This document shows, piece after piece, positions 44,285-56,131 of a stretch of DNA of 64,000 nt. The position numbers and the translations under genes were made by a program. The notes beneath the pieces are model-generated. The model saw nothing but the letters and a program-made list of their open reading frames with translations, did not search any database and was not told where the DNA came from. Every line of letters begins with the position of its first letter. The first letter of the stretch is position 1. This DNA is from Brachyhypopomus gauderio (taxonomy: Eukaryota > Chordata > Actinopteri > Gymnotiformes > Hypopomidae): positions 62,001-126,000 of the forward strand of contig NW_027506880.1 of NCBI RefSeq assembly GCF_052324685.1, written 5' to 3'.

Positions 44285-44394
44285 GTCAGAATGGCCGAGC
44301 GGTCTAAGGCGCCAGACTCAAGTTGATAAAACTTCCAAAAGTTGGGATTTCTGGTCTCCCAAAGGAGGCGTGGGTTCAAATCCCACTTCTGACA
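44285..44394 (+). tRNA. tRNA-Leu(CAA), class A
   Basis: HOR2-31. Confidence 0.95.
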
Positions 44395-44613
44395 AGTGTT
44401 TTCAATCAACAAATGAATCTAGTTTTGCTGGAACTTTCAACACAAGAGCTCATTATATAGTGAGTAAATGAGAGAAAGAAAGAAACTCCTGTGACATCAT
44501 AATTGAACAAGCTTCAACAATGTAATTTCAGGTTTATTGCTTTTCTTGAAATCTTCAGTTTTGACTGCCTAATCATTAATAAGTCTGATTTCTAACAAGC
44601 AAAAATACCACTA

Positions 44614-44723
44614 GTCAGAATGGCCGAGCGGTCTAAGGCGCCAGACTCAAGTTGATAAAACTTCCAAAAGTTGGGATTTCTGGTCTCCCAAAGGAGGCGT
44701 GGGTTCAAATCCCACTTCTGACA
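44614..44723 (+). tRNA. tRNA-Leu(CAA), class A
   Basis: HOR2-32. Confidence 0.95.
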
Positions 44724-44851
44724 AGTGTTTTCAATCAACAAATGAATCTAGTTTTGATAGAACTACAAACACAATAGCTCATTATATAATGAGTAAATGA
44801 GAGAAATAAAGAAACTCTTGTGACATTATAAGTGAACAAGGTTCAGCTCCA

Positions 44852-44961
44852 GTCAGAATGGCCGAGCGGTCTAAGGCGCCAGACTCAAGTTGATGAAACT
44901 TCCAAAAGTAGGGGTTTCTGTTTTCCCAAAAGAGGCGTGGTTTCAAATCCCACTTCTGGCA
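44852..44961 (+). tRNA. tRNA-Leu(CAA)-like, class B
   Basis: HOR2-33; TTCAGCTCCA 5' flank shared with HOR1-33. Confidence 0.78.
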
Positions 44962-45181
44962 AGTGTTTTTCCATCAACAAATGAATCTAGTTTTGCTGGA
45001 ACATTCAACACAAGAGCTCATTATATAATGAGTAAATGAGAGAAAGAAAGAAACTCCTGTGACATCATAATTGAACCTACTTGGACAATGTAATTTCAGG
45101 TTTATTGCTTTTCTTGAAATCTTCAGTTTTGACTGCCTAATCATTAATAAGACTGATTTCTAACAAGCAAAAATACCACCA

Positions 45182-45291
45182 GTCAGAATGGCCGAGCGGT
45201 CTAAGGCGCCAGACTCAAGTTGATAAAACTTCCAAAAGTTGGGTTTTCTGGTCTCCCAAAGGAGGCGTGGGTTGTAATCCCACTTCTGACA
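45182..45291 (+). tRNA. tRNA-Leu(CAA), class L
   Basis: HOR2-34. Confidence 0.8.
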
Positions 45292-45511
45292 AGTGTTTTT
45301 CCATCAACAAATGAATGTAGTTTTGCTGGAACTTTCAACACAAGAGCTCATTATATAGTGAGTAAATGAGAGAAAGAAAGAAACTCCTGTGACATCATAA
45401 TTGAACAAGCTTCAACAATGTAATTTCAGGTTTATTGCTTTTCTTGAAATCTTCAGTTTTGACTGCCTAATCATTAATAAGTCTGATTTCTAACAAGCAA
45501 AAATACCACCA

Positions 45512-45621
45512 GTCAGAATGGCCGAGCGGTCTAAGGCTCCAGACTCAAGTTGATAAAACTTCCAAAAGTTGGGATTTCTGGTCTCCCAAAGGAGGCGTGG
45601 GTTCAAATCCCACTTCTGACA
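45512..45621 (+). tRNA. tRNA-Leu(CAA), class A with T26
   Basis: HOR2-35. Confidence 0.93.
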
Positions 45622-45840
45622 AGTGTTTTCAATCAACAAATGAATCTAGTTTTGCTGGAACTTTCAACACAAGAGCTCATTATATAGTGAGTAAATGAGA
45701 GAAAGAAAGAAACTCCTGTGACATCATAATTGAACAAGCTTCAACAATGTAATTTCAGGTTTATTGCTTTTCTTGAAATCTTCAGTTTTGACTGCCTAAT
45801 CATTAATAAGTCTGATTTCTAACAAGCAAAAATACCACCA

Positions 45841-45950
45841 GTCAGAATGGCCGAGCGGTCTAAGGCGCCAGACTCAAGTTGATAAAACTTCCAAAAGTTG
45901 GGATTTCTGGTCTCCCAAAGGAGGCGTGGGTTCAAATCCCACTTCTGACA
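45841..45950 (+). tRNA. tRNA-Leu(CAA), class A
   Basis: HOR2-36. Confidence 0.95.
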
Positions 45951-46169
45951 AGTGTTTTCAATCAACAAATGAATCTAGTTTTGCTGGAACTTTCAACACA
46001 AGAGCTCATTATATAGTGAGTAAATGAGAGAAAGAAAGAAACTCCTGTGACATCATAATTGAACAAGCTTCAACAATGTAATTTCAGGTTTATTGCTTTT
46101 CTTGAAATCTTCAGTTTTGACTGCCTAATCATTAATAAGTCTGATTTCTAACAAGCAAAAATACCACTA

Positions 46170-46279
46170 GTCAGAATGGCCGAGCGGTCTAAGGCGCCAG
46201 ACTCAAGTTGATAAAACTTCCAAAAGTTGGGATTTCTGGTCTCCCAAAGGAGGCGTGGGTTCAAATCCCACTTCTGACA
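46170..46279 (+). tRNA. tRNA-Leu(CAA), class A
   Basis: HOR2-37. Confidence 0.95.
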
Positions 46280-46407
46280 AGTGTTTTCAATCAACAAATG
46301 AATCTAGTTTTGATAGAACTACAAACACAATAGCTCATTATATAATGAGTAAATGAGAGAAGTAAAGAAACTCTTGTGACATTATAAGTGAACAAGGTTC
46401 AACTCCA

Positions 46408-46517
46408 GTCAGAATGGCCGAGCGGTCTAAGGCGCCAGACTCAAGTTGATGAAACTTCCAAAAGTAGGGGTTTCTGTTTTCCCAAAAGAGGCGTGGTTTC
46501 AAATCCCACTTCTGGCA
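46408..46517 (+). tRNA. tRNA-Leu(CAA)-like, class B
   Basis: HOR2-38. Confidence 0.78.
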
Positions 46518-46737
46518 AGTGTTTTTCCATCAACAAATGAATCTAGTTTTGCTGGAACATTCAACACAAGAGCTCATTATATAATGAGTAAATGAGAGAA
46601 AGAAAGAAACTCCTGTGACATCATAATTGAACATACTTGGACAATGTAATTTCAGGTTTATTGCTTTTCTTGAAATCTTCAGTTTTGACTGCCTAATCAT
46701 TAATAAGACTGATTTCTAACAAGCAAAAATACCACCA

Positions 46738-46847
46738 GTCAGAATGGCCGAGCGGTCTAAGGCGCCAGACTCAAGTTGATAAAACTTCCAAAAGTTGGGT
46801 TTTCTGGTCTCCCAAAGGAGGCGTGGGTTGTAATCCCACTTCTGACA
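46738..46847 (+). tRNA. tRNA-Leu(CAA), class L
   Basis: HOR2-39. Confidence 0.8.
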
Positions 46848-47067
46848 AGTGTTTTTCCATCAACAAATGAATGTAGTTTTGCTGGAACTTTCAACACAAG
46901 AGCTCATTATATAGTGAGTAAATGAGAGAAAGAAAGAAACTCCTGTGACATCATAATTGAACAAGCTTCAACAATGTAATTTCAGGTTTATTGCTTTTCT
47001 TGAAATCTTCAGTTTTGACTGCCTAATCATTAATAAGTCTGATTTCTAACAAGCAAAAATACCACCA

Positions 47068-47177
47068 GTCAGAATGGCCGAGCGGTCTAAGGCGCCAGAC
47101 TCAAGTTGATAAAACTTCCAAAAGTTGGGATTTCTGGTCTCCCAAAGGAGGCGTGGGTTCAAATCCCACTTCTGACA
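47068..47177 (+). tRNA. tRNA-Leu(CAA), class A
   Basis: HOR2-40. Confidence 0.95.
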
Positions 47178-47396
47178 AGTGTTTTCAATCAACAAATGAA
47201 TCTAGTTTTGCTGGAACTTTCAACACAAGAGCTCATTATATAGTGAGTAAATGAGAGAAAGAAAGAAACTCCTGTGACATCATAATTGAACAAGCTTCAA
47301 CAATGTAATTTCAGGTTTATTGCTTTTCTTGAAATCTTCAGTTTTGACTGCCTAATCATTAATAAGTCTGATTTCTAACAAGCAAAAATACCACCA

Positions 47397-47506
47397 TTCA
47401 GAATGGCCGAGCGGTCTAAGGCGCCAGACTCAAGTTGATAAAACTTCCAAAAGTTGGGATTTCTGGTCTCCCAAAGGAGGCGTGGGTTCAAATCCCACTT
47501 CTGACA
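47397..47506 (+). tRNA. tRNA-Leu(CAA), class A with T1
   Basis: HOR2-41. Confidence 0.9.
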
Positions 47507-47634
47507 AGTGTTTTCAATCAACAAATGAATCTAGTTTTGATAGAACTACAAACACAATAGCTCATTATATAATGAGTAAATGAGAGAAATAAAGAAACTC
47601 TTGTGACATTATAAGTGAACAAGTTTCAACTCCA

Positions 47635-47744
47635 GTCAGAATGGCCGAGCGGTCTAAGGCGCCAGACTCAAGTTGATGAAACTTCCAAAAGTAGGGGTTT
47701 CTGTTTTCCCAAAAGAGGCGTGGTTTCAAATCCCACTTCTGGCA
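47635..47744 (+). tRNA. tRNA-Leu(CAA)-like, class B
   Basis: HOR2-42. Confidence 0.78.
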
Positions 47745-47963
47745 AGTGTTTTTCCATCAACAAATGAATCTAGTTTTGCTGGAACATTCAACACAAGAGC
47801 TCATTATATAATGAGTAAATGAGAGAAAGAAAGAAACTCCTGTGACATCATAATTGAACATACTTGGACAATGTAATTTCAGGTTTATTGCTTTTCTTGA
47901 AATCTTCAGTTTTGACTGCCTAATCATTATAAGTCTGATTTCTAACAAGCAAAAACACGACCA

Positions 47964-48073
47964 GTCAGAATGGCCGAGCCGTCTAAGGCGCCAGACTCAA
48001 GTTGATAAAACTTCCAAAAGTTGGGTTTTCTGGTCTCCCAAAGGAGGCGTGGGTTCAAATCCCACTTCTGACA
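47964..48073 (+). tRNA. tRNA-Leu(CAA), class A with C18
   Basis: HOR2-43. Confidence 0.88.
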
Positions 48074-48293
48074 AGTGTTTTTCCATCAACAAATGAATGT
48101 AGTTTTGCTGGAACTTTCAACACAAGAGCTCATTATATAGTGAGTAAATGAGAGAAAGAAAGAAACTCCTGTGACATCATAATTGTACATACTTCAACAA
48201 AGTAATTTCAGGTTTATTGCTTTTCTTGAAATCTTCAGTTTTGACTGCCTAATCATTAATAAGACTGATTTCTAACAAGCAAAAATACCACCA

Positions 48294-48403
48294 GTCAGAA
48301 TGGCCGAGCGGTCTAAGGCGCCAGACTCAAGTTGATAAAACTTCCAAAAGTTGGGATTTCTGGTCTCCCAAAGGAGGCGTGAGTTCAAATCCCACTTCTG
48401 ACA
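48294..48403 (+). tRNA. tRNA-Leu(CAA), class M
   Basis: HOR2-44. Confidence 0.9.
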
Positions 48404-48623
48404 AGTGTTTTTCAATCAACAAATGATTCTAGTTTTGCTGGAACTTTCAACACAAGAGCTCATTATATAGTGAGTAAATGAGAGAAAGAAAGAAACTCCT
48501 GTGACATCATAATTGAACAAGCTTCAACAATGTAATTTCAGGTTTATTGCTTTTCTTGAAATCTTCAGTTTTGACTGCCTAATCATTAATAAGTCTGATT
48601 TCTAACAAGCAAAAATACCACCA

Positions 48624-48733
48624 GTCAGAATGGCCGAGCGGTCTAAGGCGCCAGACTCAAGTTGATAAAACTTCCAAAAGTTGGGATTTCTGGTCTCCCA
48701 AAGGAGGCGTGGGTTCAAATCCCACTTCTGACA
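48624..48733 (+). tRNA. tRNA-Leu(CAA), class A
   Basis: HOR2-45. Confidence 0.95.
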
Positions 48734-48861
48734 AGTGTTTTCAATCAACAAATGAATCTAGTTTTGATAGAACTACAAACACAATAGCTCATTATATAAT
48801 GAGTAAATGAGAGAAATAAAGAAACTCTTGTGACATTATAAGTGAACAAGGTTCAACTCCA

Positions 48862-48971
48862 GTCAGAATGGCCGAGCGGTCTAAGGCGCCAGACTCAAGT
48901 TGATGAAACTTCCAAAAGTAGGGGTTTCTGTTTTCCCAAAAGAGGCGTGGTTTCAAATCCCACTTCTGGCA
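48862..48971 (+). tRNA. tRNA-Leu(CAA)-like, class B
   Basis: HOR2-46. Confidence 0.78.
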
Positions 48972-49191
48972 AGTGTTTTTCCATCAACAAATGAATCTAG
49001 TTTTGCTGGAACATTCAACACAAGAGCTCATTATATAATGAGTAAATGAGAGAAAGAAAGAAACTCCTGTGACATCATAATTGAACATACTTGGACAATG
49101 TAATTTCAGGTTTATTGCTTTTCTTGAAATCTTCAGTTTTGACTGCCTAATCATTAATAAGTCTGATTTCTAACAAGCAAAAATACCACCA

Positions 49192-49301
49192 GTCAGAATG
49201 GCCGAGCGGTCTAAGGCGCCAGACTCAAGTTGATAAAACTTCCAAAAGTTGGGATTTCTGGTCTCCCAAAGGAGGCGTGGGTTCAAATCCCACTTCTGAC
49301 A
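49192..49301 (+). tRNA. tRNA-Leu(CAA), class A
   Basis: HOR2-47. Confidence 0.95.
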
Positions 49302-49429
49302 AGTGTTTTCAATCAACAAATGAATCTAGTTTTGATAGAACTACAAACACAATAGCTCATTATATAATGAGTAAATGAGAGAAATAAAGAAACTCTTGTG
49401 ACATTATAAGTGAACAAGGTTCAACTCCA

Positions 49430-49539
49430 GTCAGAATGGCCGAGCGGTCTAAGGCGCCAGACTCAAGTTGATGAAACTTCCAAAAGTAGGGGTTTCTGTT
49501 TTCCCAAAAGAGGCGTGGTTTCAAATCCCACTTCTGGCA
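49430..49539 (+). tRNA. tRNA-Leu(CAA)-like, class B
   Basis: HOR2-48. Confidence 0.78.
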
Positions 49540-49758
49540 AGTGTTTTTCCATCAACAAATGAATCTAGTTTTGCTGGAACATTCAACACAAGAGCTCATT
49601 ATATAATGAGTAAATGAGAGAAAGAAAGAAACTCCTGTGACATCATAATTGAACATACTTGGACAATGTAATTTCAGGTTTATTGCTTTTCTTGAAATCT
49701 TCAGTTTTGACTGCCTAATCATTATAAGTCTGATTTCTAACAAGCAAAAACACGACCA

Positions 49759-49868
49759 GTCAGAATGGCCGAGCGGTCTAAGGCGCCAGACTCAAGTTGA
49801 TAAAACTTCCAAAAGTTGGGTTTTCTGGTCTCCCAAAGGAGGCGTGAGTTCAAATCCCACTTCTGACA
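49759..49868 (+). tRNA. tRNA-Leu(CAA), class M
   Basis: HOR2-49. Confidence 0.9.
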
Positions 49869-50088
49869 AGTGTTTTTCAATCAACAAATGATTCTAGTTT
49901 TGCTGGAACATTCAACACAAGAGCTCATTACATAGTGAGTAAATGAGAGAAAGAAAGAAACTCCTGTGACATCATAATTGAACATACTTGGACAATGTAA
50001 TTTCAGGTTTATTGCTTTTCTTGAAATCTTCAGTTTTGACTGCCTAATCATTAATAAGTCTGATTTCTAACTAGCAAAAATACCACCA

Positions 50089-50198
50089 GTCAGAATGGCC
50101 GAGCGGTCTAAGGCGCCAGACTCAAGTTGATAAAACTTCCAAAAGTTGGGATTTCTGGTCTCCCAAAGGAGGCGTGGGTTCAAATCCCACTTCTGACA
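50089..50198 (+). tRNA. tRNA-Leu(CAA), class A
   Basis: HOR2-50; same hybrid 5' flank as HOR1-50. Confidence 0.95.
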
Positions 50199-50326
50199 AG
50201 TGTTTTCAATCAACAAATGAATCTAGTTTTGATAGAACTACAAACACAATAGCTCATTATATAATGAGTAAATGAGAGAAATAAAGAAACTCTTGTGACA
50301 TTATAAGTGAACAAGTTTCAACTCCA

Positions 50327-50436
50327 GTCAGAATGGCCGAGCGGTCTAAGGCGCCAGACTCAAGTTGATGAAACTTCCAAAAGTAGGGGTTTCTGTTTTC
50401 CCAAAAGAGGCGTGGTTTCAAATCCCACTTCTGGCA
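50327..50436 (+). tRNA. tRNA-Leu(CAA)-like, class B
   Basis: HOR2-51; the spacer after it is one partner of the 4,816-bp duplication junction. Confidence 0.78.
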
Positions 50437-50655
50437 AGTGTTTTTCCATCAACAAATGAATCTAGTTTTGCTGGAACATTCAACACAAGAGCTCATTATA
50501 TAATGAGTAAATGAGAGAAAGAAAGAAACTCCTGTGACATCATAATTGAACATACTTGGACAATGTAATTTCAGGTTTATTGCTTTTCTTGAAATCTTCA
50601 GTTTTGACTGCCTAATCATTATAAGTCTGATTTCTAACAAGCAAAAACACGACCA

Positions 50656-50765
50656 GTCAGAATGGCCGAGCCGTCTAAGGCGCCAGACTCAAGTTGATAA
50701 AACTTCCAAAAGTTGGGTTTTCTGGTCTCCCAAAGGAGGCGTGGGTTCAAATCCCACTTCTGACA
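50656..50765 (+). tRNA. tRNA-Leu(CAA), class A with C18
   Basis: HOR2-52; first gene of the 16-gene block. Confidence 0.88.
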
Positions 50766-50985
50766 AGTGTTTTTCCATCAACAAATGAATGTAGTTTTGC
50801 TGGAACTTTCAACACAAGAGCTCATTATATAGTGAGTAAATGAGAGAAAGAAAGAAACTCCTGTGACATCATAATTGTACATACTTCAACAAAGTAATTT
50901 CAGGTTTATTGCTTTTCTTGAAATCTTCAGTTTTGACTGCCTAATCATTAATAAGACTGATTTCTAACAAGCAAAAATACCACCA

Positions 50986-51095
50986 GTCAGAATGGCCGAG
51001 CGGTCTAAGGCGCCAGACTCAAGTTGATAAAACTTCCAAAAGTTGGGATTTCTGGTCTCCCAAAGGAGGCGTGAGTTCAAATCCCACTTCTGACA
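50986..51095 (+). tRNA. tRNA-Leu(CAA), class M
   Basis: HOR2-53. Confidence 0.9.
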
Positions 51096-51315
51096 AGTGT
51101 TTTTCAATCAACAAATGATTCTAGTTTTGCTGGAACTTTCAACACAAGAGCTCATTATATAGTGAGTAAATGAGAGAAAGAAAGAAACTCCTGTGACATC
51201 ATAATTGAACAAGCTTCAACAATGTAATTTCAGGTTTATTGCTTTTCTTGAAATCTTCAGTTTTGACTGCCTAATCATTAATAAGTCTGATTTCTAACAA
51301 GCAAAAATACCACCA

Positions 51316-51425
51316 CTCAGAATGGCCGAGCGGTCTAAGGCGCCAGACTCAAGTTGATAAAACTTCCAAAAGTTGGGATTTCTGGTCTCCCAAAGGAGGC
51401 GTGGGTTCAAATCCCACTTCTGACA
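51316..51425 (+). tRNA. tRNA-Leu(CAA), class A with C1
   Basis: HOR2-54. Confidence 0.9.
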
Positions 51426-51553
51426 AGTGTTTTCAATCAACAAATGAATCTAGTTTTGATAGAACTACAAACACAATAGCTCATTATATAATGAGTAAAT
51501 GAGAGAAATAAAGAAACTCTTGTGACATTATAAGTGAACAAGGTTCAACTCCA

Positions 51554-51663
51554 GTCAGAATGGCCGAGCGGTCTAAGGCGCCAGACTCAAGTTGATGAAA
51601 CTTCCAAAAGTAGGGGTTTCTGTTTTCCCAAAAGAGGCGTGGTTTCAAATCCCACTTCTGGCA
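51554..51663 (+). tRNA. tRNA-Leu(CAA)-like, class B
   Basis: HOR2-55. Confidence 0.78.
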
Positions 51664-51882
51664 AGTGTTTTTCCATCAACAAATGAATCTAGTTTTGCTG
51701 GAACATTCAACACAAGAGCTCATTATATAATGAGTAAATGAGAGAAAGAAAGAAACTCCTGTGACATCATAATTGAACATACTTGGACAATGTAATTTCA
51801 GGTTTATTGCTTTTCTTGAAATCTTCAGTTTTGACTGCCTAATCATTATAAGTCTGATTTCTAACAAGCAAAAACACGACCA

Positions 51883-51992
51883 GTCAGAATGGCCGAGCGG
51901 TCTAAGGCGCCAGACTCAAGTTGATAAAACTTCCAAAAGTTGGGTTTTCTGGTCTCCCAAAGGAGGCGTGAGTTCAAATCCCACTTCTGACA
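51883..51992 (+). tRNA. tRNA-Leu(CAA), class M
   Basis: HOR2-56. Confidence 0.9.
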
Positions 51993-52212
51993 AGTGTTTT
52001 TCAATCAACAAATGATTCTAGTTTTGCTGGAACATTCAACACAAGAGCTCATTACATAGTGAGTAAATGAGAGAAAGAAAGAAACTCCTGTGACATCATA
52101 ATTGAACATACTTGGACAATGTAATTTCAGGTTTATTGCTTTTCTTGAAATCTTCAGTTTTGACTGCCTAATCATTAATAAGTCTGATTTCTAACTAGCA
52201 AAAGTACCAGCA

Positions 52213-52322
52213 GTCAGAATGGCCGAGCGGTCTAAGGCGCCAGACTCAAGTTGATAAAACTTCCAAAAGTTGGGTTTTCTGGTCTCCCAAAGGAGGCGTG
52301 GGTTCAAATCCCACTTCTGACA
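52213..52322 (+). tRNA. tRNA-Leu(CAA), class A
   Basis: HOR2-57. Confidence 0.95.
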
Positions 52323-52542
52323 AGTGTTTTTCCATCAACAAATGAATGTAGTTTTGCTGGAACTTTCAACACAAGAGCTCATTATATAGTGAGTAAATGA
52401 GAGAAAGAAAGAAACTCCTGTGACATCATAATTGAACATACTTCAACAAAGTAATTTCAGGTTTATTGCTTTTCTTGAAATCTTCAGTTTTGACTGCCTA
52501 ATCATTAATAAGACTTATTTCTAACAAGCAAAAATACCACCA

Positions 52543-52652
52543 GTCAGAATGGCCGAGCGGTCTAAGGCGCCAGACTCAAGTTGATAAAACTTCCAAAAGT
52601 TGGGTTTTCTGGTCTCCCAAAGGAGGCGTGAGTTCAAATCCCACTTCTGACA
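52543..52652 (+). tRNA. tRNA-Leu(CAA), class M
   Basis: HOR2-58. Confidence 0.9.
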
Positions 52653-52780
52653 AGTGTTTTCAATCAACAAATGAATCTAGTTTTGATAGAACTACAAACA
52701 CAATAGCTCATTATATAATGAGTAAATGAGAGAAATAAAGAAACTCTTGTGACATTATAAGTGAACAAGGTTCAACTCCA

Positions 52781-52889
52781 GTCAGAATGGCCGAGCGGTC
52801 TAAGGCGCCAGACTCAAGTTGATGAACTTCCAAAAGTAGGGGTTTCTGTTTTCCCAAAAGAGGCGTGGTTTCAAATCCCACTTCTGGCA
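52781..52889 (+). tRNA. tRNA-Leu(CAA)-like, class C
   Basis: HOR2-59. Confidence 0.78.
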
Positions 52890-53109
52890 AGTGTTTTTCC
52901 ATCAACAAATGAATCTAGTTTTGCTGGAACTTTCAACACAAGAGCTCATTATATAGTGAGTAAATGAGAGAAAGAAAGAAACTCCTGTGACATCATAATT
53001 GAACAAGCTTCAACAATGTAATTTCAGGTTTATTGCTTTTCTTGAAATCTTCAGTTTTGACTGCCTAATCATTAATAAGTCTGATTTCTAACAAGCAAAA
53101 ATACCACCA

Positions 53110-53219
53110 GTCAGAATGGCCGAGCGGTCTAAGGCGCCAGACTCAAGTTGATAAAACTTCCAAAAGTTGGGATTTCTGGTCTCCCAAAGGAGGCGTGAGT
53201 TCAAATCCCACTTCTGACA
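53110..53219 (+). tRNA. tRNA-Leu(CAA), class M
   Basis: HOR2-60. Confidence 0.9.
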
Positions 53220-53439
53220 AGTGTTTTTCAATCAACAAATGATTCTAGTTTTGCTGGAACTTTCAACACAAGAGCTCATTATATAGTGAGTAAATGAGAG
53301 AAAGAAAGAAACTCCTGTGACATCATAATTGAACAAGCTTCAACAATGTAATTTCAGGTTTATTGCTTTTCTTGAAATCTTCAGTTTTGACTGCCTAATC
53401 ATTAATAAGTCTGATTTCTAACAAGCAAAAATACCACCA

Positions 53440-53549
53440 GTCAGAATGGCCGAGCGGTCTAAGGCGCCAGACTCAAGTTGATAAAACTTCCAAAAGTTGG
53501 GATTTCTGGTCTCCCAAAGGAGGCGTGGGTTCAAATCCCACTTCTGACA
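53440..53549 (+). tRNA. tRNA-Leu(CAA), class A
   Basis: HOR2-61. Confidence 0.95.
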
Positions 53550-53677
53550 AGTGTTTTCAATCAACAAATGAAGCTAGTTTTGATAGAACTACAAACACAA
53601 TAGCTCATTATATAATGAGTAAATGAGAGAAATAAAGAAACTCTTGTGACATTATAAGTGAACAAGGTTCAACTCCA

Positions 53678-53787
53678 GTCAGAATGGCCGAGCGGTCTAA
53701 GGCGCCAGACTCAAGTTGATGAAACTTCCAAAAGTAGGGGTTTCTGTTTTCCCAAAAGAGGCGTGGTTTCAAATCCCACTTCTGGCA
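53678..53787 (+). tRNA. tRNA-Leu(CAA)-like, class B
   Basis: HOR2-62. Confidence 0.78.
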
Positions 53788-54007
53788 AGTGTTTTTCCAT
53801 CAACAAATGAATCTAGTTTTGCTGGAACATTCAACACAAGAGCTCATTATATAATGAGTAAATGAGAGAAAGAAAGAAACTCCTGTGACATCATAATTGA
53901 ACATACTTGGACAATGTAATTTCAGGTTTATTGCTTTTCTTGAAATCTTCAGTTTTGACTGCCTAATCATTAATAAGTCTGATTTCTAACAAGCAAAAAT
54001 ACCACCA

Positions 54008-54117
54008 GTCAGAATGGCCGAGCGGTCTAAGGCGCCAGACTCAAGTTGATAAAACTTCCAAAAGTTGGGATTTCTGGTCTCCCAAAGGAGGCGTGGGTTC
54101 AAATCCCACTTCTGACA
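54008..54117 (+). tRNA. tRNA-Leu(CAA), class A
   Basis: HOR2-63. Confidence 0.95.
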
Positions 54118-54245
54118 AGTGTTTTCAATCAACAAATGAATCTAGTTTTGATAGAACTACAAACACAATAGCTCATTATATAATGAGTAAATGAGAGAAA
54201 TAAAGAAACTCTTGTGACATTATAAGTGAACAAGGTTCAACTCCA

Positions 54246-54355
54246 GTCAGAATGGCCGAGCGGTCTAAGGTGCCAGACTCAAGTTGATGAAACTTCCAAA
54301 AGTAGGGGTTTCTGTTTTCCCAAAAGAGGCGTGGTTTCAAATCCCACTTCTGGCA
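54246..54355 (+). tRNA. tRNA-Leu(CAA)-like, class B with T25
   Basis: HOR2-64. A private C-to-T change at 54271 turns D-stem pair 10-25 into a G-T wobble; HOR1-64 has C. Confidence 0.76.
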
Positions 54356-54575
54356 AGTGTTTTTCCATCAACAAATGAATCTAGTTTTGCTGGAACATTC
54401 AACACAAGAGCTCATTATATAATGAGTAAATGAGAGAAAGAAAGAAACTCCTGTGACATCATAATTGAACATACTTGGACAATGTAATTTCAGGTTTATT
54501 GCTTTTCTTGAAATCTTCAGTTTTGACTGCCTAATCATTAATAAGTCTGATTTCTAACAAGCAAAAATACCACCA

Positions 54576-54685
54576 GTCAGAATGGCCGAGCGGTCTAAGG
54601 CGCCAGACTCAAGTTGATAAAACTTCCAAAAGTTGGGATTTCTGGTCTCCCAAAGGAGGCGTGGGTTCAAATCCCACTTCTGACA
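54576..54685 (+). tRNA. tRNA-Leu(CAA), class A
   Basis: HOR2-65; private T-to-G change in the spacer after it at 54851. Confidence 0.95.
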
Positions 54686-54905
54686 AGTGTTTTTCCATCA
54701 ACAAATGAATCTAGTTTTGCTGGAACTTTCAACACAAGAGCTCATTATATAGTGAGTAAATGAGAGAAAGAAAGAAACTCCTGTGACATCATAATTGAAC
54801 ATACTTCAACAAAGTAATTTCAGGTTTATTGCTTTTCTTGAAATCTTCAGGTTTGACTGCCTAATCATTAATAAGACTTATTTCTAACAAGCAAAAATAC
54901 CACCA

Positions 54906-55015
54906 GTCAGAATGGCCGAGCGGTCTAAGGCGCCAGACTCAAGTTGATAAAACTTCCAAAAGTTGGGTTTTCTGGTCTCCCAAAGGAGGCGTGAGTTCAA
55001 ATCCCACTTCTGACA
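54906..55015 (+). tRNA. tRNA-Leu(CAA), class M
   Basis: HOR2-66. Confidence 0.9.
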
Positions 55016-55143
55016 AGTGTTTTCAATCAACAAATGAATCTAGTTTTGATAGAACTACAAACACAATAGCTCATTATATAATGAGTAAATGAGAGAAATA
55101 AAGAAACTCTTGTGACATTATAAGTGAACAAGGTTCAACTCCA

Positions 55144-55252
55144 GTCAGAATGGCCGAGCGGTCTAAGGCGCCAGACTCAAGTTGATGAACTTCCAAAAGT
55201 AGGGGTTTCTGTTTTCCCAAAAGAGGCGTGGTTTCAAATCCCACTTCTGGCA
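55144..55252 (+). tRNA. tRNA-Leu(CAA)-like, class C
   Basis: HOR2-67; followed by the hybrid junction spacer. Confidence 0.78.
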
Positions 55253-55471
55253 AGTGTTTTTCCATCAACAAATGAATCTAGTTTTGCTGGAACTTTCAAC
55301 ACAAGAGCTCATTATATAGTGAGTAAATGAGAGAAAGAAAGAAACTCCTGTGACATCATAATTGAACATACTTGGACAATGTAATTTCAGGTTTATTGCT
55401 TTTCTTGAAATCTTCAGTTTTGACTGCCTAATCATTATAAGTCTGATTTCTAACAAGCAAAAACACGACCA

Positions 55472-55581
55472 GTCAGAATGGCCGAGCCGTCTAAGGCGCC
55501 AGACTCAAGTTGATAAAACTTCCAAAAGTTGGGTTTTCTGGTCTCCCAAAGGAGGCGTGGGTTCAAATCCCACTTCTGACA
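55472..55581 (+). tRNA. tRNA-Leu(CAA), class A with C18
   Basis: HOR2-52 duplicate; first of four genes absent from this place in HOR copy 1. Confidence 0.88.
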
Positions 55582-55801
55582 AGTGTTTTTCCATCAACAA
55601 ATGAATGTAGTTTTGCTGGAACTTTCAACACAAGAGCTCATTATATAGTGAGTAAATGAGAGAAAGAAAGAAACTCCTGTGACATCATAATTGTACATAC
55701 TTCAACAAAGTAATTTCAGGTTTATTGCTTTTCTTGAAATCTTCAGTTTTGACTGCCTAATCATTAATAAGACTGATTTCTAACAAGCAAAAATACCACC
55801 A

Positions 55802-55911
55802 GTCAGAATGGCCGAGCGGTCTAAGGCGCCAGACTCAAGTTGATAAAACTTCCAAAAGTTGGGATTTCTGGTCTCCCAAAGGAGGCGTGAGTTCAAATCC
55901 CACTTCTGACA
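55802..55911 (+). tRNA. tRNA-Leu(CAA), class M
   Basis: HOR2-53 duplicate. Confidence 0.9.
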
Positions 55912-56131
55912 AGTGTTTTTCAATCAACAAATGATTCTAGTTTTGCTGGAACTTTCAACACAAGAGCTCATTATATAGTGAGTAAATGAGAGAAAGAAAG
56001 AAACTCCTGTGACATCATAATTGAACAAGCTTCAACAATGTAATTTCAGGTTTATTGCTTTTCTTGAAATCTTCAGTTTTGACTGCCTAATCATTAATAA
56101 GTCTGATTTCTAACAAGCAAAAATACCACCA

